The notes under the pieces are model-generated. The model was given only the letters and a program-made list of their open reading frames with translations. It made no database searches and was not told where the DNA came from. A DNA stretch of 64,000 nucleotides, from NCBI RefSeq assembly GCF_004793975.1, contig NZ_SRYB01000028.1, positions 1 through 64,000 on the forward strand. Direction: 5' to 3'. The translations under genes were made by a program, and so were the position numbers. Below are positions 15,623-24,210 of this stretch, piece by piece (the stretch's first letter is position 1; every line of letters begins with the position of its first letter). Source of the stretch: Lepagella muris (GTDB taxonomy: Bacteria; Bacteroidota; Bacteroidia; Bacteroidales; Muribaculaceae).

Positions 15623-16078
15623 ATGGCACAGACTATGAAATCATCAACCTCCGCAATAGAGGTAATGCAGCGGATGCTGCAAGAGCGTTGCATCGCAGAG
15701 CCGATGTTCGCTATCAAAATGGCAAACCCCAACAAGTCAATGGAGGGAGCGGTGAACTACCTATGCGCCCAAGTGCAGAAAAGCGGTCTATGCGTTGTGG
15801 ATGACGCTATGGTGATGAACCTATTGGTGCATTACTTTGACGAGAACGAGATAGAGGACTGCGGAAATGTCAACTGCAACATAGTGGTGGGCAAGCCGGA
15901 ACTATCCGATGAGGACAAAGCCGAGATGAAGGCACAGGCTATGGAGCAGTACAGGGAGGAGCAACTCCGTGAACTCCGCAGACAGAACCAGCCAAAGCCA
16001 CAAGCGAAGGCTACCGCACCCAAAGCAGGGTCAGAAATCAATGTTCAACAAGGCAATCTCTTCGGAGAAGACTTCTAA
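15623..16078 (+). CDS. PcfK-like protein
   Basis: 151 residues. The N-terminal two thirds (SSTSAIEVMQRMLQERCIAE, then KSMEGAVNYLCAQVQKSG and VMNLLVHYFDENEI) match the PcfK-like family found beside PcfJ in Bacteroidales conjugative elements. The C-terminus is a charged Gln/Glu/Arg helix followed by a Pro/Ala linker and the ending GNLFGEDF. PcfK and PcfJ are named after genes of the enterococcal plasmid pCF10, and their molecular function is not established. PcfJ follows 12 nt downstream. Confidence 0.85.
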   Translation: MAQTMKSSTSAIEVMQRMLQERCIAEPMFAIKMANPNKSMEGAVNYLCAQVQKSGLCVVDDAMVMNLLVHYFDENEIEDCGNVNCNIVVGKPELSDEDKAEMKAQAMEQYREEQLRELRRQNQPKPQAKATAPKAGSEINVQQGNLFGEDF

Positions 16079-16090
16079 AACCATACAGCT

Positions 16091-17356
16091 ATGAAACCCA
16101 AGACCAAGAAACAGAAAGAGATAATGGCATTGAGCGGACAACTCCGTCCGCTCACCCCTCCCCAAAAGCAATGGGCGTTCAACAGCACCATCAACCATTA
16201 CGCCTATCGGCTGAAGAACGGCAAGGCGGTATGCATGTCGTGCGGACACGAATGGACGGCAGACGAGGGTATGACCACCTGCCCACATTGCGGAAGAAAG
16301 TTGGAGGTCAAGACCACCACCAAGAGAGTCTATACCGACAAAGCCTATTTCAACGTGATAACCACGAAGGGAGAGTATCAAGTGGTGAGGATGTACCTTC
16401 TTCTCGCCGAGTTCCGCAAGGGCATGGAAGCCAAACCCGCATATCTGGAGATAGGTCAGTATTGGATAGACCCCAAAGGAGGAAAGACAGTCGTGGGATT
16501 ATGCCGCACTTTCGGAGGATATTACTTTGACACCTTCGCTTTCGGCTCACCTTTTGAAATCCGCAAGGACAACGAGGCTTTCCAACGCATATCCGATGAA
16601 TGGGTTTACCCTCGCATCAAGGCAACCGACACGCTGAAAAGAAACGGCTTCAAGGGATACTGCCACCGCATCAATCCCGTTACGCTTTTCACCCAATTGC
16701 TCACAAACCCAAAGGCTGAAACGCTGATGAAAGCCGGAGAGATTGAGTTGGTACGTCACCTTTGCTACCACCCCCATGACATCAACCACTATTGGGACAC
16801 ATTCAAGGTAGCAAGGAGAGCTGGATATAAAATCGACGACTCGCAGACGTGGTTTGACTACATACGGATGTTGGAGCGTATGGGCAAAGACCTCCGTAAC
16901 GCCAAGCTGGTAGCACCCACCGACCTCAAAGCCGCCCACGATGAGTATATCGCAAAGGTTGAGCGTCAGCGCATCAAGGAACGGATGGAAGCAGACCGCA
17001 AGAGAGCGGAAGCCGATGAAGCCGAGTTCGCCAAACTCAAAGGAAAATATCTCGGACTTGTGATGACTGACGGAGAAATCGTAGTCCACACCCTCAACTC
17101 CGTAGCCGAGTATTACGAGGAAGGCACAAGGCAGCATATCTGCGTAGGCTCATCAAGCTACTATCTTAAAAAGGACTCATTGGTGTTCACCGCCAAGATT
17201 GGCAACAAAACAATCGCCACCATTGAAATCTCGCTGAAGGATTATTCAATCCTCCAATGCCGAGCCTTTGCCAACGGAGTGTGCGAGTACACCGACCGCA
17301 TAGCCAAACTAATCAGCGACAACACCGACCTACTCAAAGAGAGAAAGACAGCATAA
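16091..17356 (+). CDS. PcfJ-like protein with zinc ribbon
   Basis: 421 residues of the PcfJ-like family. A zinc ribbon is visible near residue 41 (CMSCGHEW) and about residue 57 (CPHCGRKL). A long middle region is followed by a Lys/Arg/Glu-rich helix (about 290-318) and the conserved C-terminal block (LNSVAEYYEEGTRQHICVGS, then NKTIATIEIS), which is the PcfJ signature. It always travels with PcfK in Bacteroidales ICEs; a role in conjugation-associated DNA metabolism has been suggested but not shown. It is the third gene in the rightward run from 15395. Confidence 0.88.
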   Translation: MKPKTKKQKEIMALSGQLRPLTPPQKQWAFNSTINHYAYRLKNGKAVCMSCGHEWTADEGMTTCPHCGRKLEVKTTTKRVYTDKAYFNVITTKGEYQVVRMYLLLAEFRKGMEAKPAYLEIGQYWIDPKGGKTVVGLCRTFGGYYFDTFAFGSPFEIRKDNEAFQRISDEWVYPRIKATDTLKRNGFKGYCHRINPVTLFTQLLTNPKAETLMKAGEIELVRHLCYHPHDINHYWDTFKVARRAGYKIDDSQTWFDYIRMLERMGKDLRNAKLVAPTDLKAAHDEYIAKVERQRIKERMEADRKRAEADEAEFAKLKGKYLGLVMTDGEIVVHTLNSVAEYYEEGTRQHICVGSSSYYLKKDSLVFTAKIGNKTIATIEISLKDYSILQCRAFANGVCEYTDRIAKLISDNTDLLKERKTA

Positions 17357-17408
17357 GTTCAACCCGACCTCCGACCTCAGTGTCGGAGGTCACAACCACC
17401 AAAAGACA

Positions 17409-17672
17409 ATGAAGACAAGAGAAAGCATACCGGAATGGGCACTTTGCTACTGCGTAAATGGCGATGCGACCGGACTCAACGAGGAAGAAATCTCAATCAT
17501 CAACGAATGGATGCAGAATTGGCAGGTGGAGATTATCTCTCCAATCGCCGATGAAGAAGGCAACTATCACCCTTTTTTCACACATTGTCCATTGTTCGGA
17601 CTCCCCACCGATGTGATTGAATGTGACATAATCTACCATAACATCAACCCCACAAATCCCCAACTACTATGA
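17409..17672 (+). CDS. Conserved ICE accessory protein, unknown function
   Basis: 87 residues, acidic, no membrane segment. It opens TRESIPEWALCYCVNGDATG and then LNEEEISIINEW, a pattern seen in short proteins downstream of PcfJ in Bacteroidales conjugative elements (DUF6926-like, a tentative match from memory). Cysteines occur in pairs around the middle but not as a clear metal site. It follows PcfJ by 52 nt, and its stop overlaps the next start in ATGA, which shows translational coupling. Confidence 0.6.
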   Translation: MKTRESIPEWALCYCVNGDATGLNEEEISIINEWMQNWQVEIISPIADEEGNYHPFFTHCPLFGLPTDVIECDIIYHNINPTNPQLL

Positions 17673-17911
17673 AACAAACATTTTATCTTGTCAGTGTCCT
17701 TTTGGAACACTCCGACTATGAGACCACCGACAAGCACACACTATACACGGACTTCCACAAGGCACTCAAAGCGAAGGAAGCCGAGATAGAGGAATACAGC
17801 CTCTATCTTCCCAACGGATATGTTTCCGAGGACACTCAGACCATTTTTCAGATGATAGACAATGACGGCTACTCGCTCACGATAGTCGTTGAGGAAATCA
17901 CACCGCAGTAA
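17669..17911 (+). CDS. Small hypothetical protein, coupled to the preceding gene
   Basis: 80 residues, acidic, Tyr-rich (FYLVSVLLEHSDYETTDKHT), predicted cytoplasmic with a mixed alpha/beta pattern. No family is recognised. It starts at the ATGA overlap with the gene before it (4 nt shared) and ends the rightward PcfK/PcfJ run. The following 180 nt hold inverted repeats that probably terminate the unit. Confidence 0.55.
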   Translation: MKQTFYLVSVLLEHSDYETTDKHTLYTDFHKALKAKEAEIEEYSLYLPNGYVSEDTQTIFQMIDNDGYSLTIVVEEITPQ

Positions 17912-17965
17912 CCATAGACACGCCATAGTCTATCCCAGGCTTCGCCGACCTCAGCAGTTGGCGGG

Positions 17966-18006
17966 GCCTTTTTCTTTCATGAGCCAAGGCGGGGAAAGAA
18001 AAAGGC
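17966..18006 (+). terminator. 13-bp inverted repeat after the PcfJ unit
   Basis: GCCTTTTTCTTTC (17966-17978) pairs perfectly with GAAAGAAAAAGGC (17994-18006), loop 15 nt. A second small dyad (CGCAGTG...CACTGCG) follows within 45 nt. Position favours a terminator of the PcfK/PcfJ transcript, though there is no simple T-run on the plus strand. Confidence 0.4.
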
Positions 18007-18090
18007 GAAAAAGAAACCGCAGTGACAATTCTTTCAGAACACTGCGATTTTATAGAAAATTTCGCCGCCACAGGCGGCATCGGAACAATC

Positions 18091-18750
18091 CTATTTGATT
18101 TTGAGAATTATAAAGTTTGATGCGGATGGTAACGGTTGGTTGTGTAGATACTTTGGGGATGAATCATTGGCGTTGAGACGATAGAAACAGTAATTCTAAC
18201 CTTGCCCCATATCTGTATAGAGGGCTTCTTTCACACCTTGCGAAAGTAATGCTTCAATGAAGTTGCCAAAGGTCACGATTCCTTGACTTTCGTATAATGC
18301 CAAATCACCTTTTGAATCAAGACATAATGCACGGAATACATTTCGATTGCCCATCGGACGAGTGGTTTTAACTGCCTTACCATTATGTATCATCATTTCT
18401 TGCGCGAAACCCATGCCGTCCTCAGATGCTGCTTTGTCAAGTTCAGTTGAATAGTCTTGATAATGGAATTGAGGGCCGGAGACAGCCGACCAAGTAAAAG
18501 CCCCGGTGTTACGTTTGCAACGATAACCCTTATGGCGCACTCCACCTGCCACATGATCGCCAGCGATATTTGCGTGTCCTTTATTGAACTCTTTTCCTGT
18601 AAATGCTCCTGCAAACGCCAAAACGATGGAATCATTATCAGCCGAGGGTATCTCTCCGCATACCATATCCATTGACAACCCATTCATATCAGGTTTCAAA
18701 CCGATTAAATTAAGTCTTGATAAGTCATGAAAATTTTGTAACTTTGCAGT
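18091..18750 (-). pseudogene. Phosphodiester-glycosidase-like protein interrupted by an in-frame TAG
   Basis: Read leftward, the frame is open from 18750 (no good ATG; candidate starts are TTG 18699 or ATG 18687) and contains VLAFAGAFTGKEFNKGHANI, MGFAQEMMIHNGKAV, NVFRALC and EALYTDMGQG. It then meets TAG at 18196-18198, but the same frame continues NYCFYRL... YLHNQPLPSASNFIIL to a second TAG at 18091-18093. Restoring Trp (TGG) for the TAG gives GQGWNYCFYR, the expected ending for secreted NAGPA/DUF2233-like proteins. The N-terminal signal region is also missing. It is best read as a remnant, probably truncated when the defence cassette arrived. The family assignment is moderate. Confidence 0.6.
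18717..18746 (+). promoter_or_regulatory. Promoter of the defence cassette
   Basis: TTG (18717-18719), 19 nt, TAACTTTG (18739-18746): a strong Bacteroidales promoter on the plus strand with a predicted start near 18753. It lies 150 nt before the first cassette gene and overlaps the broken glycosidase-like frame on the other strand. Confidence 0.65.
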
Positions 18751-18752
18751 TC

Positions 18753-18884
18753 ATAGTGACGAGAAATCTGAATCGGCCATGTAATTACTAAAAACAAACG
18801 GCGAGAGCCGAACAACATTTCGAAAACTCCAGTGTAGTCGTTACGGGCTTTGGTCGGCCTTCAGATGCTATGTTGGAGTTTTTG
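18753..18884 (+). ncRNA. Structured leader or small RNA upstream of the OLD nuclease
   Basis: Between the promoter and the OLD gene lie about 145 nt without a coding frame. A stable GNRA-type stem-loop CGGC-GAGA-GCCG is at 18799-18810. AAAACTCCA (18823-18831) then pairs with TGGAGTTTT (18874-18882) and ends in a T5 run (18879-18883), which is the form of an intrinsic terminator just 14 nt before the OLD start codon. So either a separate RNA of about 130 nt is made, or this is an attenuator controlling the cassette. No known Rfam class is recognised by eye. Confidence 0.5.
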
Positions 18885-18897
18885 GCACTATAGAAGT

Positions 18898-20799
18898 ATG
18901 ATTTTAACTCGATATAAAGTTCAAAATTTCAAATCGGTGAAAGATTCCGGATGGATTACCTGCTCAGATGTCACCACCCTTGTTGGTGTAAATGAAGCGG
19001 GCAAATCCAATCTGCTACTCGCACTTTGGAAACTCAATCCGGTTTCAGGTGGAAATATTGATATTCTACACGATGCTCCTGTAAGCAGATTGACGACAAT
19101 CCGTAACGAAAAAAACATAACTCCATTTATTACTGCCGAGTTTCAGTTGACCGAGGATGATATGGATGCTGTCAATGAAGAATATGGCGAAGAAATAAGC
19201 AATATTGATTCTGTAATAGTAACTCGCTTTTTCGATGGTCACTATACTGTTTCGTACCCTAAAAACACTCCAGAACTTGTAATCGAATCAGATGAAGCTG
19301 CTCCTAATACTGACAATGAGTCAGACGAGGATGATATACAAGAAACGGTTTTGGACGGAAAGAAACTGTCTCAGGCAATAGTCAATCTCATGCCTAAGTT
19401 CGTCTATTACTCAAACTACGGAAATCTATCAACTCGTCTTTATCTCCCTCATGTGACGACTTGGCTTAATGGAGGTACTGTTGCTGGAATAGAAAAAAGC
19501 GATGAGCAGATTCGCACTATGAGTGTTTTATTCAAATTCGTCGATTTACAACCTGAAGAGATACAAGAACTTGGCCTTGATCCAAAGGACATGGCGGCAA
19601 AGCGTGTGGGTAACAGTTATCGGACTACTAACCATAACCCTACTGAAGACGAAATATGCAAAGCAGAAAAGGCCAAAGAAGAAAGAACAATTCTTCTACA
19701 ATCTGCCGGGACCAAATTAACAAGAGAATTTGCGGACTGGTGGAAGCAGGGAAATTATAAGTTTCGATTCAATGCAGATGGCGATTATTTTACCATATGG
19801 GTATCAGACAACAAGCGTCCCGATGAGGTTTCACTTGACCAACGAAGCACCGGCCTTCAATGGTTTATTAGCTTCTTTCTGATTTTTCTCGTGGAAAGTA
19901 AATATCAACATAAGAATGCTATACTTCTCTTAGACGAAGCTGGGTTAACATTGCATCCCAAAGCTCAAAAAGATTTGAGCAAGTTTTTCAACAGTTTATC
20001 CGAGGATAATCAAATCATTCATACAACACATTCGCCCTTCATTGTTGACACAAACAACATTGACCGATGCAAAGTCGTATATGTTGATGGAGATGGCTAT
20101 ACAGTTGCGTCTGCAAATCTTCGGGATAGCGATGACAAACTCAATGAACAATCAATTTACGCGGTTCATGCCGCATTAGGACTAAGCGTATCGGATATTC
20201 TTTTTCAAGGGTGTAAGCCAATAATCGTCGAAGGCCCTTCTGACCAAATATACCTTAGTGCGATTAAACAGGCTCTTATCGCTGAAAAAAAGTTCGCTCC
20301 AAAGGAAGAATGTATATTTGTTCCATCCGGAGGCGTCAGAGGAATTCAGGGTGTAGTAAGCCTTCTTGGAGGAAAGCAAGGTAAACTTCCAATCGTTATC
20401 GTGGACTCCGACAAAAGCGGTAAAGATGCAAAGTCAAAATTAACCAGTGGATTGTATAAGGATTGTAAGGGAAGTATTTTGGAAGTGGCATCCTTCACTA
20501 ATGTTGAAAATACAGAAGTTGAAGATTTAATTCCGATTGAATATTTACAAAAAGGCATTAACAAACTTTTTGAAAACATTGACGATGAGGAAGAACAGTT
20601 CGAAGAAGTTTACGACAAGACAAAGCCCATCATTCCCCAGATAGAAGCGTTTGCCAAATCTAACGGAATTGAATTGGAACATGGCTACAAGGTTCAACTC
20701 GCTAAAACGACAAAAACAAGAATCTTGAAAGCCAAAGGAATCGATGCTGATGTTATAAAGTCTTGGGAAAAACTGTTCGACAAATTCATAACTAAATAA
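18898..20799 (+). CDS. OLD-family ATP-dependent nuclease (AAA ATPase + TOPRIM)
   Basis: 633 residues. An SMC/RecF-like ATPase opens with YKVQNFKSVKDSGWI and has Walker A GVNEAGKSN (about 30-38) and Walker B/D-loop AILLLDEAGLTLHPKAQ (about 340-356). A C-terminal TOPRIM domain follows, with KPIIVEGPSDQIYL near 441 (catalytic Glu) and IVDSDKSGKDAK near 500 (DxD). This is the Overcoming-Lysogenization-Defect architecture, used in antiphage nucleases including P2 Old and GajA. The start at 18898 is preferred because upstream codons overlap the leader hairpin. hsdM follows after 3 nt. No GajB-type helicase is present, so a Gabija call is not supported. Base composition is more AT-rich than in the flanking tra genes. 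Confidence 0.9.
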   Translation: MILTRYKVQNFKSVKDSGWITCSDVTTLVGVNEAGKSNLLLALWKLNPVSGGNIDILHDAPVSRLTTIRNEKNITPFITAEFQLTEDDMDAVNEEYGEEISNIDSVIVTRFFDGHYTVSYPKNTPELVIESDEAAPNTDNESDEDDIQETVLDGKKLSQAIVNLMPKFVYYSNYGNLSTRLYLPHVTTWLNGGTVAGIEKSDEQIRTMSVLFKFVDLQPEEIQELGLDPKDMAAKRVGNSYRTTNHNPTEDEICKAEKAKEERTILLQSAGTKLTREFADWWKQGNYKFRFNADGDYFTIWVSDNKRPDEVSLDQRSTGLQWFISFFLIFLVESKYQHKNAILLLDEAGLTLHPKAQKDLSKFFNSLSEDNQIIHTTHSPFIVDTNNIDRCKVVYVDGDGYTVASANLRDSDDKLNEQSIYAVHAALGLSVSDILFQGCKPIIVEGPSDQIYLSAIKQALIAEKKFAPKEECIFVPSGGVRGIQGVVSLLGGKQGKLPIVIVDSDKSGKDAKSKLTSGLYKDCKGSILEVASFTNVENTEVEDLIPIEYLQKGINKLFENIDDEEEQFEEVYDKTKPIIPQIEAFAKSNGIELEHGYKVQLAKTTKTRILKAKGIDADVIKSWEKLFDKFITK

Positions 20800-20802
20800 G
20801 CT

Positions 20803-23136
20803 ATGGCATTGGATAGTTCACATGCTCAGATGGTGAGCCTTATTTGGAGTATCGCAGACGATGTGCTGCGCGACGTGTTCGTGCGTGGCCAGTATCGTGA
20901 TGTCATTCTCCCCATGGTTGTGCTTCGCCGCCTTGACGCACTCCTCGAACCGACAAAGGAGGCAGTCGAGGAAGAATTTTCATATCAGACTCGCGAGAAA
21001 TTCACTGATACAGGTGCCTTGATGGAGGCAGCCGGACAGAACTATTACAATACCAGTAAATGGACTCTTGGAAGGCTGAAGTCACAGGCAACCGGCGACA
21101 AGGAAGCCCTACACAACAATTTTATAGAATACCTTAATGGGTTCAGCCCGAATGTCGGGGAGGTGCTGAAGAGTTTCGACTTTTATGCTAAAGCTCGCAA
21201 ACTGACAGATCGCGACAGGCTTCTCGCTATTATTGAACGTATCACTGACCCTTACCTCAACCTCACCGATAAACCACAATCCGACCCTGACGGGTTGATT
21301 ATTCCCGCTTTGACCAATATCGGCATGGGTGGCATCTTTGAGGAACTTCTGCGTCGCTTCAATGAGGAGAACAACGAGGAGGCAGGTGAGCATTTTACTC
21401 CTCGCGATGTTATCGCCTTGCTATGCGACCTCGTTTTCTCACCCATCAAGGATGACCTGCCTAAAATCATCACCCTCTATGATCCGGCATGTGGCAGCGG
21501 AGGTATGCTTACCGAGGGACATGATTACCTTATAGACCTCGGCGTTGACCCTTCGGCCATCAGATTGAATGGCAATGAGGTCAATCCGGAAACGTTTGCC
21601 ATCTGCAAATCTGACCTTATCATAAAGGGTGTTGACCCGGAAGGAATTCATCTTGACAACACTCTTGTCCCCGAAGATACACGTATAGGTAAGCAGTTTG
21701 GATTTATGCTCACCAATCCGCCCTATGGGAAATCATGGGGTGAGGACAAGAAGAAGATGTTTGATGAGAAAACTCTTCTTGACGAACGCTTTTATGTACC
21801 TCTGCCAAACTATATTGGTGTGGTTGAGAACAATGCCTCTGTGCCACGTGTCAGCGACGGACAGATGCTGTTCATGATGGAACTTGTCGACAAAATGAAG
21901 TCACTCCAGCTTCAGCCTCAAGGATCGCGAGCTGCCTCAATCCACAATGGTTCTTCGCTTTTCACCGGTGATGCCGGAAGTGGCGAGAGCAACATTCGCC
22001 GTTTCCTTGTCGAGAACGATATGGTTGACGCGATAATCCAGCTACCCAACAATATATTCTACAACACAGGTATCTCCACCTATTGTTGGGTGCTGACAAA
22101 CTTCAAGCAACCGCAGCGATGCGGAAAGGTGCAGCTCATCGATGCTTCGCAAGCCTCTGAAACCCTGCGCAAAAATCAGGGTCAGCGCAACTGCGAGATA
22201 ACCCAAACAATGCGTGGACATATCATTAAAGCCTACTTAAACTTCATGGAGTGTGAGGCATCGACCGATTTTCCCGTCACATCAAAGATATTCGACAACG
22301 ATGACTTCCGCTACTTTAGCGTCACTGTGCTTCGCCCACTTCGTCTCCGTTCGCAGATGAATTATGAAAAAGCGGAGGAACTGCTTTTTGATAAAGGAAA
22401 TCGTGAACTTTCCGGCTGGTTGTACGACAGTTACGGAAGCCGTGTGTTCGAGGGATTGAACGACAACATCATGGAGATACGTGAATATCTCCAAAGTAAT
22501 GATATTAAGCTAACCGACAAGAAACTCCGTGAACTTATTGACCCTAACAAATGGAAATCTCGCCGCGCATTGTCGGAGATTGCTGTCAGACTGACCGACA
22601 AGATTGGTCAGGAAGTGTTCATGGACTATGCTCTGTTTACCGATAGGCTTACAACGGTTGTGTCTGAGCTTGGCATCTTGATAGATAAGACAGGTCTAAA
22701 GACAATTGCTCGGACAATGAGTGAAGCCGACCCCGAGGCAGCCCCGGTTGTAGATAAGACTGTCAAGATCAAAAGCAAGGACATCGAATTGCTTACGGAG
22801 ACTTTCAACGTCAAGCCGGAAGATTTGCCATATTATGGCTACTATCCATCAGGGAAAGGCTCTTTCATTCACTATGAAAGCGACACGTCACTCTCTGATA
22901 AAGAGGAAGTGCCGGTATCCAACGCTGTTCTTGACTATTTCAAACGCGAAGTAGAACCATATGTCTCAGATGCTTGGATTGACCTTCCGAAAACACTTAT
23001 CGGGTGTGAAATCTCATTCAACAAGTATTTCTACAAACCGGCTCCGCTACGCACTCTTGCCGAGAATCAGCAAGAACTTGTAACCCTCGAAAAGGAGAGC
23101 AGCCGCCTCCTTGTCTCACTCCTTAATCTCGGATAA
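20803..23136 (+). CDS. hsdM: Type I restriction-modification methyltransferase HsdM
   Basis: 777 residues. An N-terminal HsdM_N helical domain is followed by an N6-adenine methyltransferase: EHFTPRDVIALL (about 200), SAM-binding motif I LYDPACGSGGML (about 224-235) and catalytic NPPYGKSWGED (about 305). The enzyme methylates adenine at the site chosen by HsdS and is also required for restriction. It is longer than classical HsdM (about 500-530); about 250 extra C-terminal residues carry a helical region, as in many Bacteroidales type I systems. It begins 3 nt after the OLD gene and ends 3 nt before the DUF1016 gene, so all are one transcript. Confidence 0.95.
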   Translation: MALDSSHAQMVSLIWSIADDVLRDVFVRGQYRDVILPMVVLRRLDALLEPTKEAVEEEFSYQTREKFTDTGALMEAAGQNYYNTSKWTLGRLKSQATGDKEALHNNFIEYLNGFSPNVGEVLKSFDFYAKARKLTDRDRLLAIIERITDPYLNLTDKPQSDPDGLIIPALTNIGMGGIFEELLRRFNEENNEEAGEHFTPRDVIALLCDLVFSPIKDDLPKIITLYDPACGSGGMLTEGHDYLIDLGVDPSAIRLNGNEVNPETFAICKSDLIIKGVDPEGIHLDNTLVPEDTRIGKQFGFMLTNPPYGKSWGEDKKKMFDEKTLLDERFYVPLPNYIGVVENNASVPRVSDGQMLFMMELVDKMKSLQLQPQGSRAASIHNGSSLFTGDAGSGESNIRRFLVENDMVDAIIQLPNNIFYNTGISTYCWVLTNFKQPQRCGKVQLIDASQASETLRKNQGQRNCEITQTMRGHIIKAYLNFMECEASTDFPVTSKIFDNDDFRYFSVTVLRPLRLRSQMNYEKAEELLFDKGNRELSGWLYDSYGSRVFEGLNDNIMEIREYLQSNDIKLTDKKLRELIDPNKWKSRRALSEIAVRLTDKIGQEVFMDYALFTDRLTTVVSELGILIDKTGLKTIARTMSEADPEAAPVVDKTVKIKSKDIELLTETFNVKPEDLPYYGYYPSGKGSFIHYESDTSLSDKEEVPVSNAVLDYFKREVEPYVSDAWIDLPKTLIGCEISFNKYFYKPAPLRTLAENQQELVTLEKESSRLLVSLLNLG

Positions 23137-23139
23137 CAC

Positions 23140-24210
23140 ATGGAACAGATTCAGAACCCCATCCAGCAAGATAATATCCTTACCGACATACGTCGATTGA
23201 TAGATACATGTCGTCAACAAGTGGCATTAGCTGTCAATTCAGGACTCACCATGATGTACTGGCACATTGGAGAACGAATAAACCGGGAGTTTATCGAGGG
23301 TACACGTGCAGCTTATGGCAAACGAATCGTGGCAAATCTCTCAACTCAACTCACCGAAGAATACGGAGGTCGAGAGTTTTCAGAGAAGAACCTCAACAGA
23401 ATGCGACAATTTGCCACAGTATTTCCTGATATTTCAATTTGGACACCAGTGGTGTCCAAATTATCATGGTCTCATTTCTTACAAGTTTTATCAATCGAAG
23501 ATGACTTGAAGCGCCAGTTCTACCTCACTATGGCTGCTGACCAACGATGGTCAAAGAGAACCCTCAAAGCCAAGATTGACGGTATGCTATATGAACGCAC
23601 GGCAATTGCCAAGCAACCAGATGAAGTAATACGCCAAGATTTAGAACTTTTGAAGAATGAGCGTAAGATGTCGGCAGACCTTGCGTTTCATGACCCTTAT
23701 TTCCTTGACTTTCTCGGATTGGAGGGAAACTTTTCTGAAAAGGACCTTGAAGAAGCCATAGTTAGTGAACTCCAAAAGTTCATCACAGAGATGGGTAACG
23801 ACTTCGCTTTCATGGCACGTCAGAAGCGTATATCGGTTGACGATGAGGATTACTATATCGACCTGCTCTTTTTCAATCGCCGGCTGCGGGCTATGGTCGC
23901 TGTGGATTTGAAATTAGGGAAGTTCCAGGCAGCCTACAAGGGGCAGATGGAGCTTTATCTGCGCTGGTTAGAAAAATATGAGATGCTTGAAGGCGAGAAC
24001 AAGCCCATCGGTCTAATCTTATGCGCCGGAAAGAACGAGGAGCATGTAGAGCTAATGCACCTCCACGAGAGCAACATCCGGGTGGCAGATTATCTTACAA
24101 AACTACCTGACCGCCGCATTCTTGAACAGAAATTACAACAAGCCGTGGAGCGTGCGCAAAACCGAATAAAGCAGGCTCGACTGCTTCAAGACAAGGAGGG
24201 CGAAGACTGA
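23140..24210 (+). CDS. DUF1016 PD-(D/E)xK nuclease (YhcG-like)
   Basis: 356 residues. The N-terminal DUF1016_N domain (RRLIDTCRQQVALAVNSGLT, then MMYWHIGERI) is followed by the C-terminal nuclease domain, where YYIDLLFFNRRLRAMVAVDLK supplies the Asp and the DLK catalytic elements of the PD-(D/E)xK fold (about 240-262). This family is common inside type I restriction loci, sitting as here between hsdM and hsdS; its role is not established, but a nuclease or restriction-accessory function is likely. Its stop codon shares one base with the hsdS start (TGATG), which indicates translational coupling. Confidence 0.9.
   Translation: MEQIQNPIQQDNILTDIRRLIDTCRQQVALAVNSGLTMMYWHIGERINREFIEGTRAAYGKRIVANLSTQLTEEYGGREFSEKNLNRMRQFATVFPDISIWTPVVSKLSWSHFLQVLSIEDDLKRQFYLTMAADQRWSKRTLKAKIDGMLYERTAIAKQPDEVIRQDLELLKNERKMSADLAFHDPYFLDFLGLEGNFSEKDLEEAIVSELQKFITEMGNDFAFMARQKRISVDDEDYYIDLLFFNRRLRAMVAVDLKLGKFQAAYKGQMELYLRWLEKYEMLEGENKPIGLILCAGKNEEHVELMHLHESNIRVADYLTKLPDRRILEQKLQQAVERAQNRIKQARLLQDKEGED

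Noticed and set aside
18898..20799. Gabija system (GajA) assignment for the OLD nuclease.
   Set aside because: No GajB-like UvrD/PcrA helicase follows; the next gene is hsdM.
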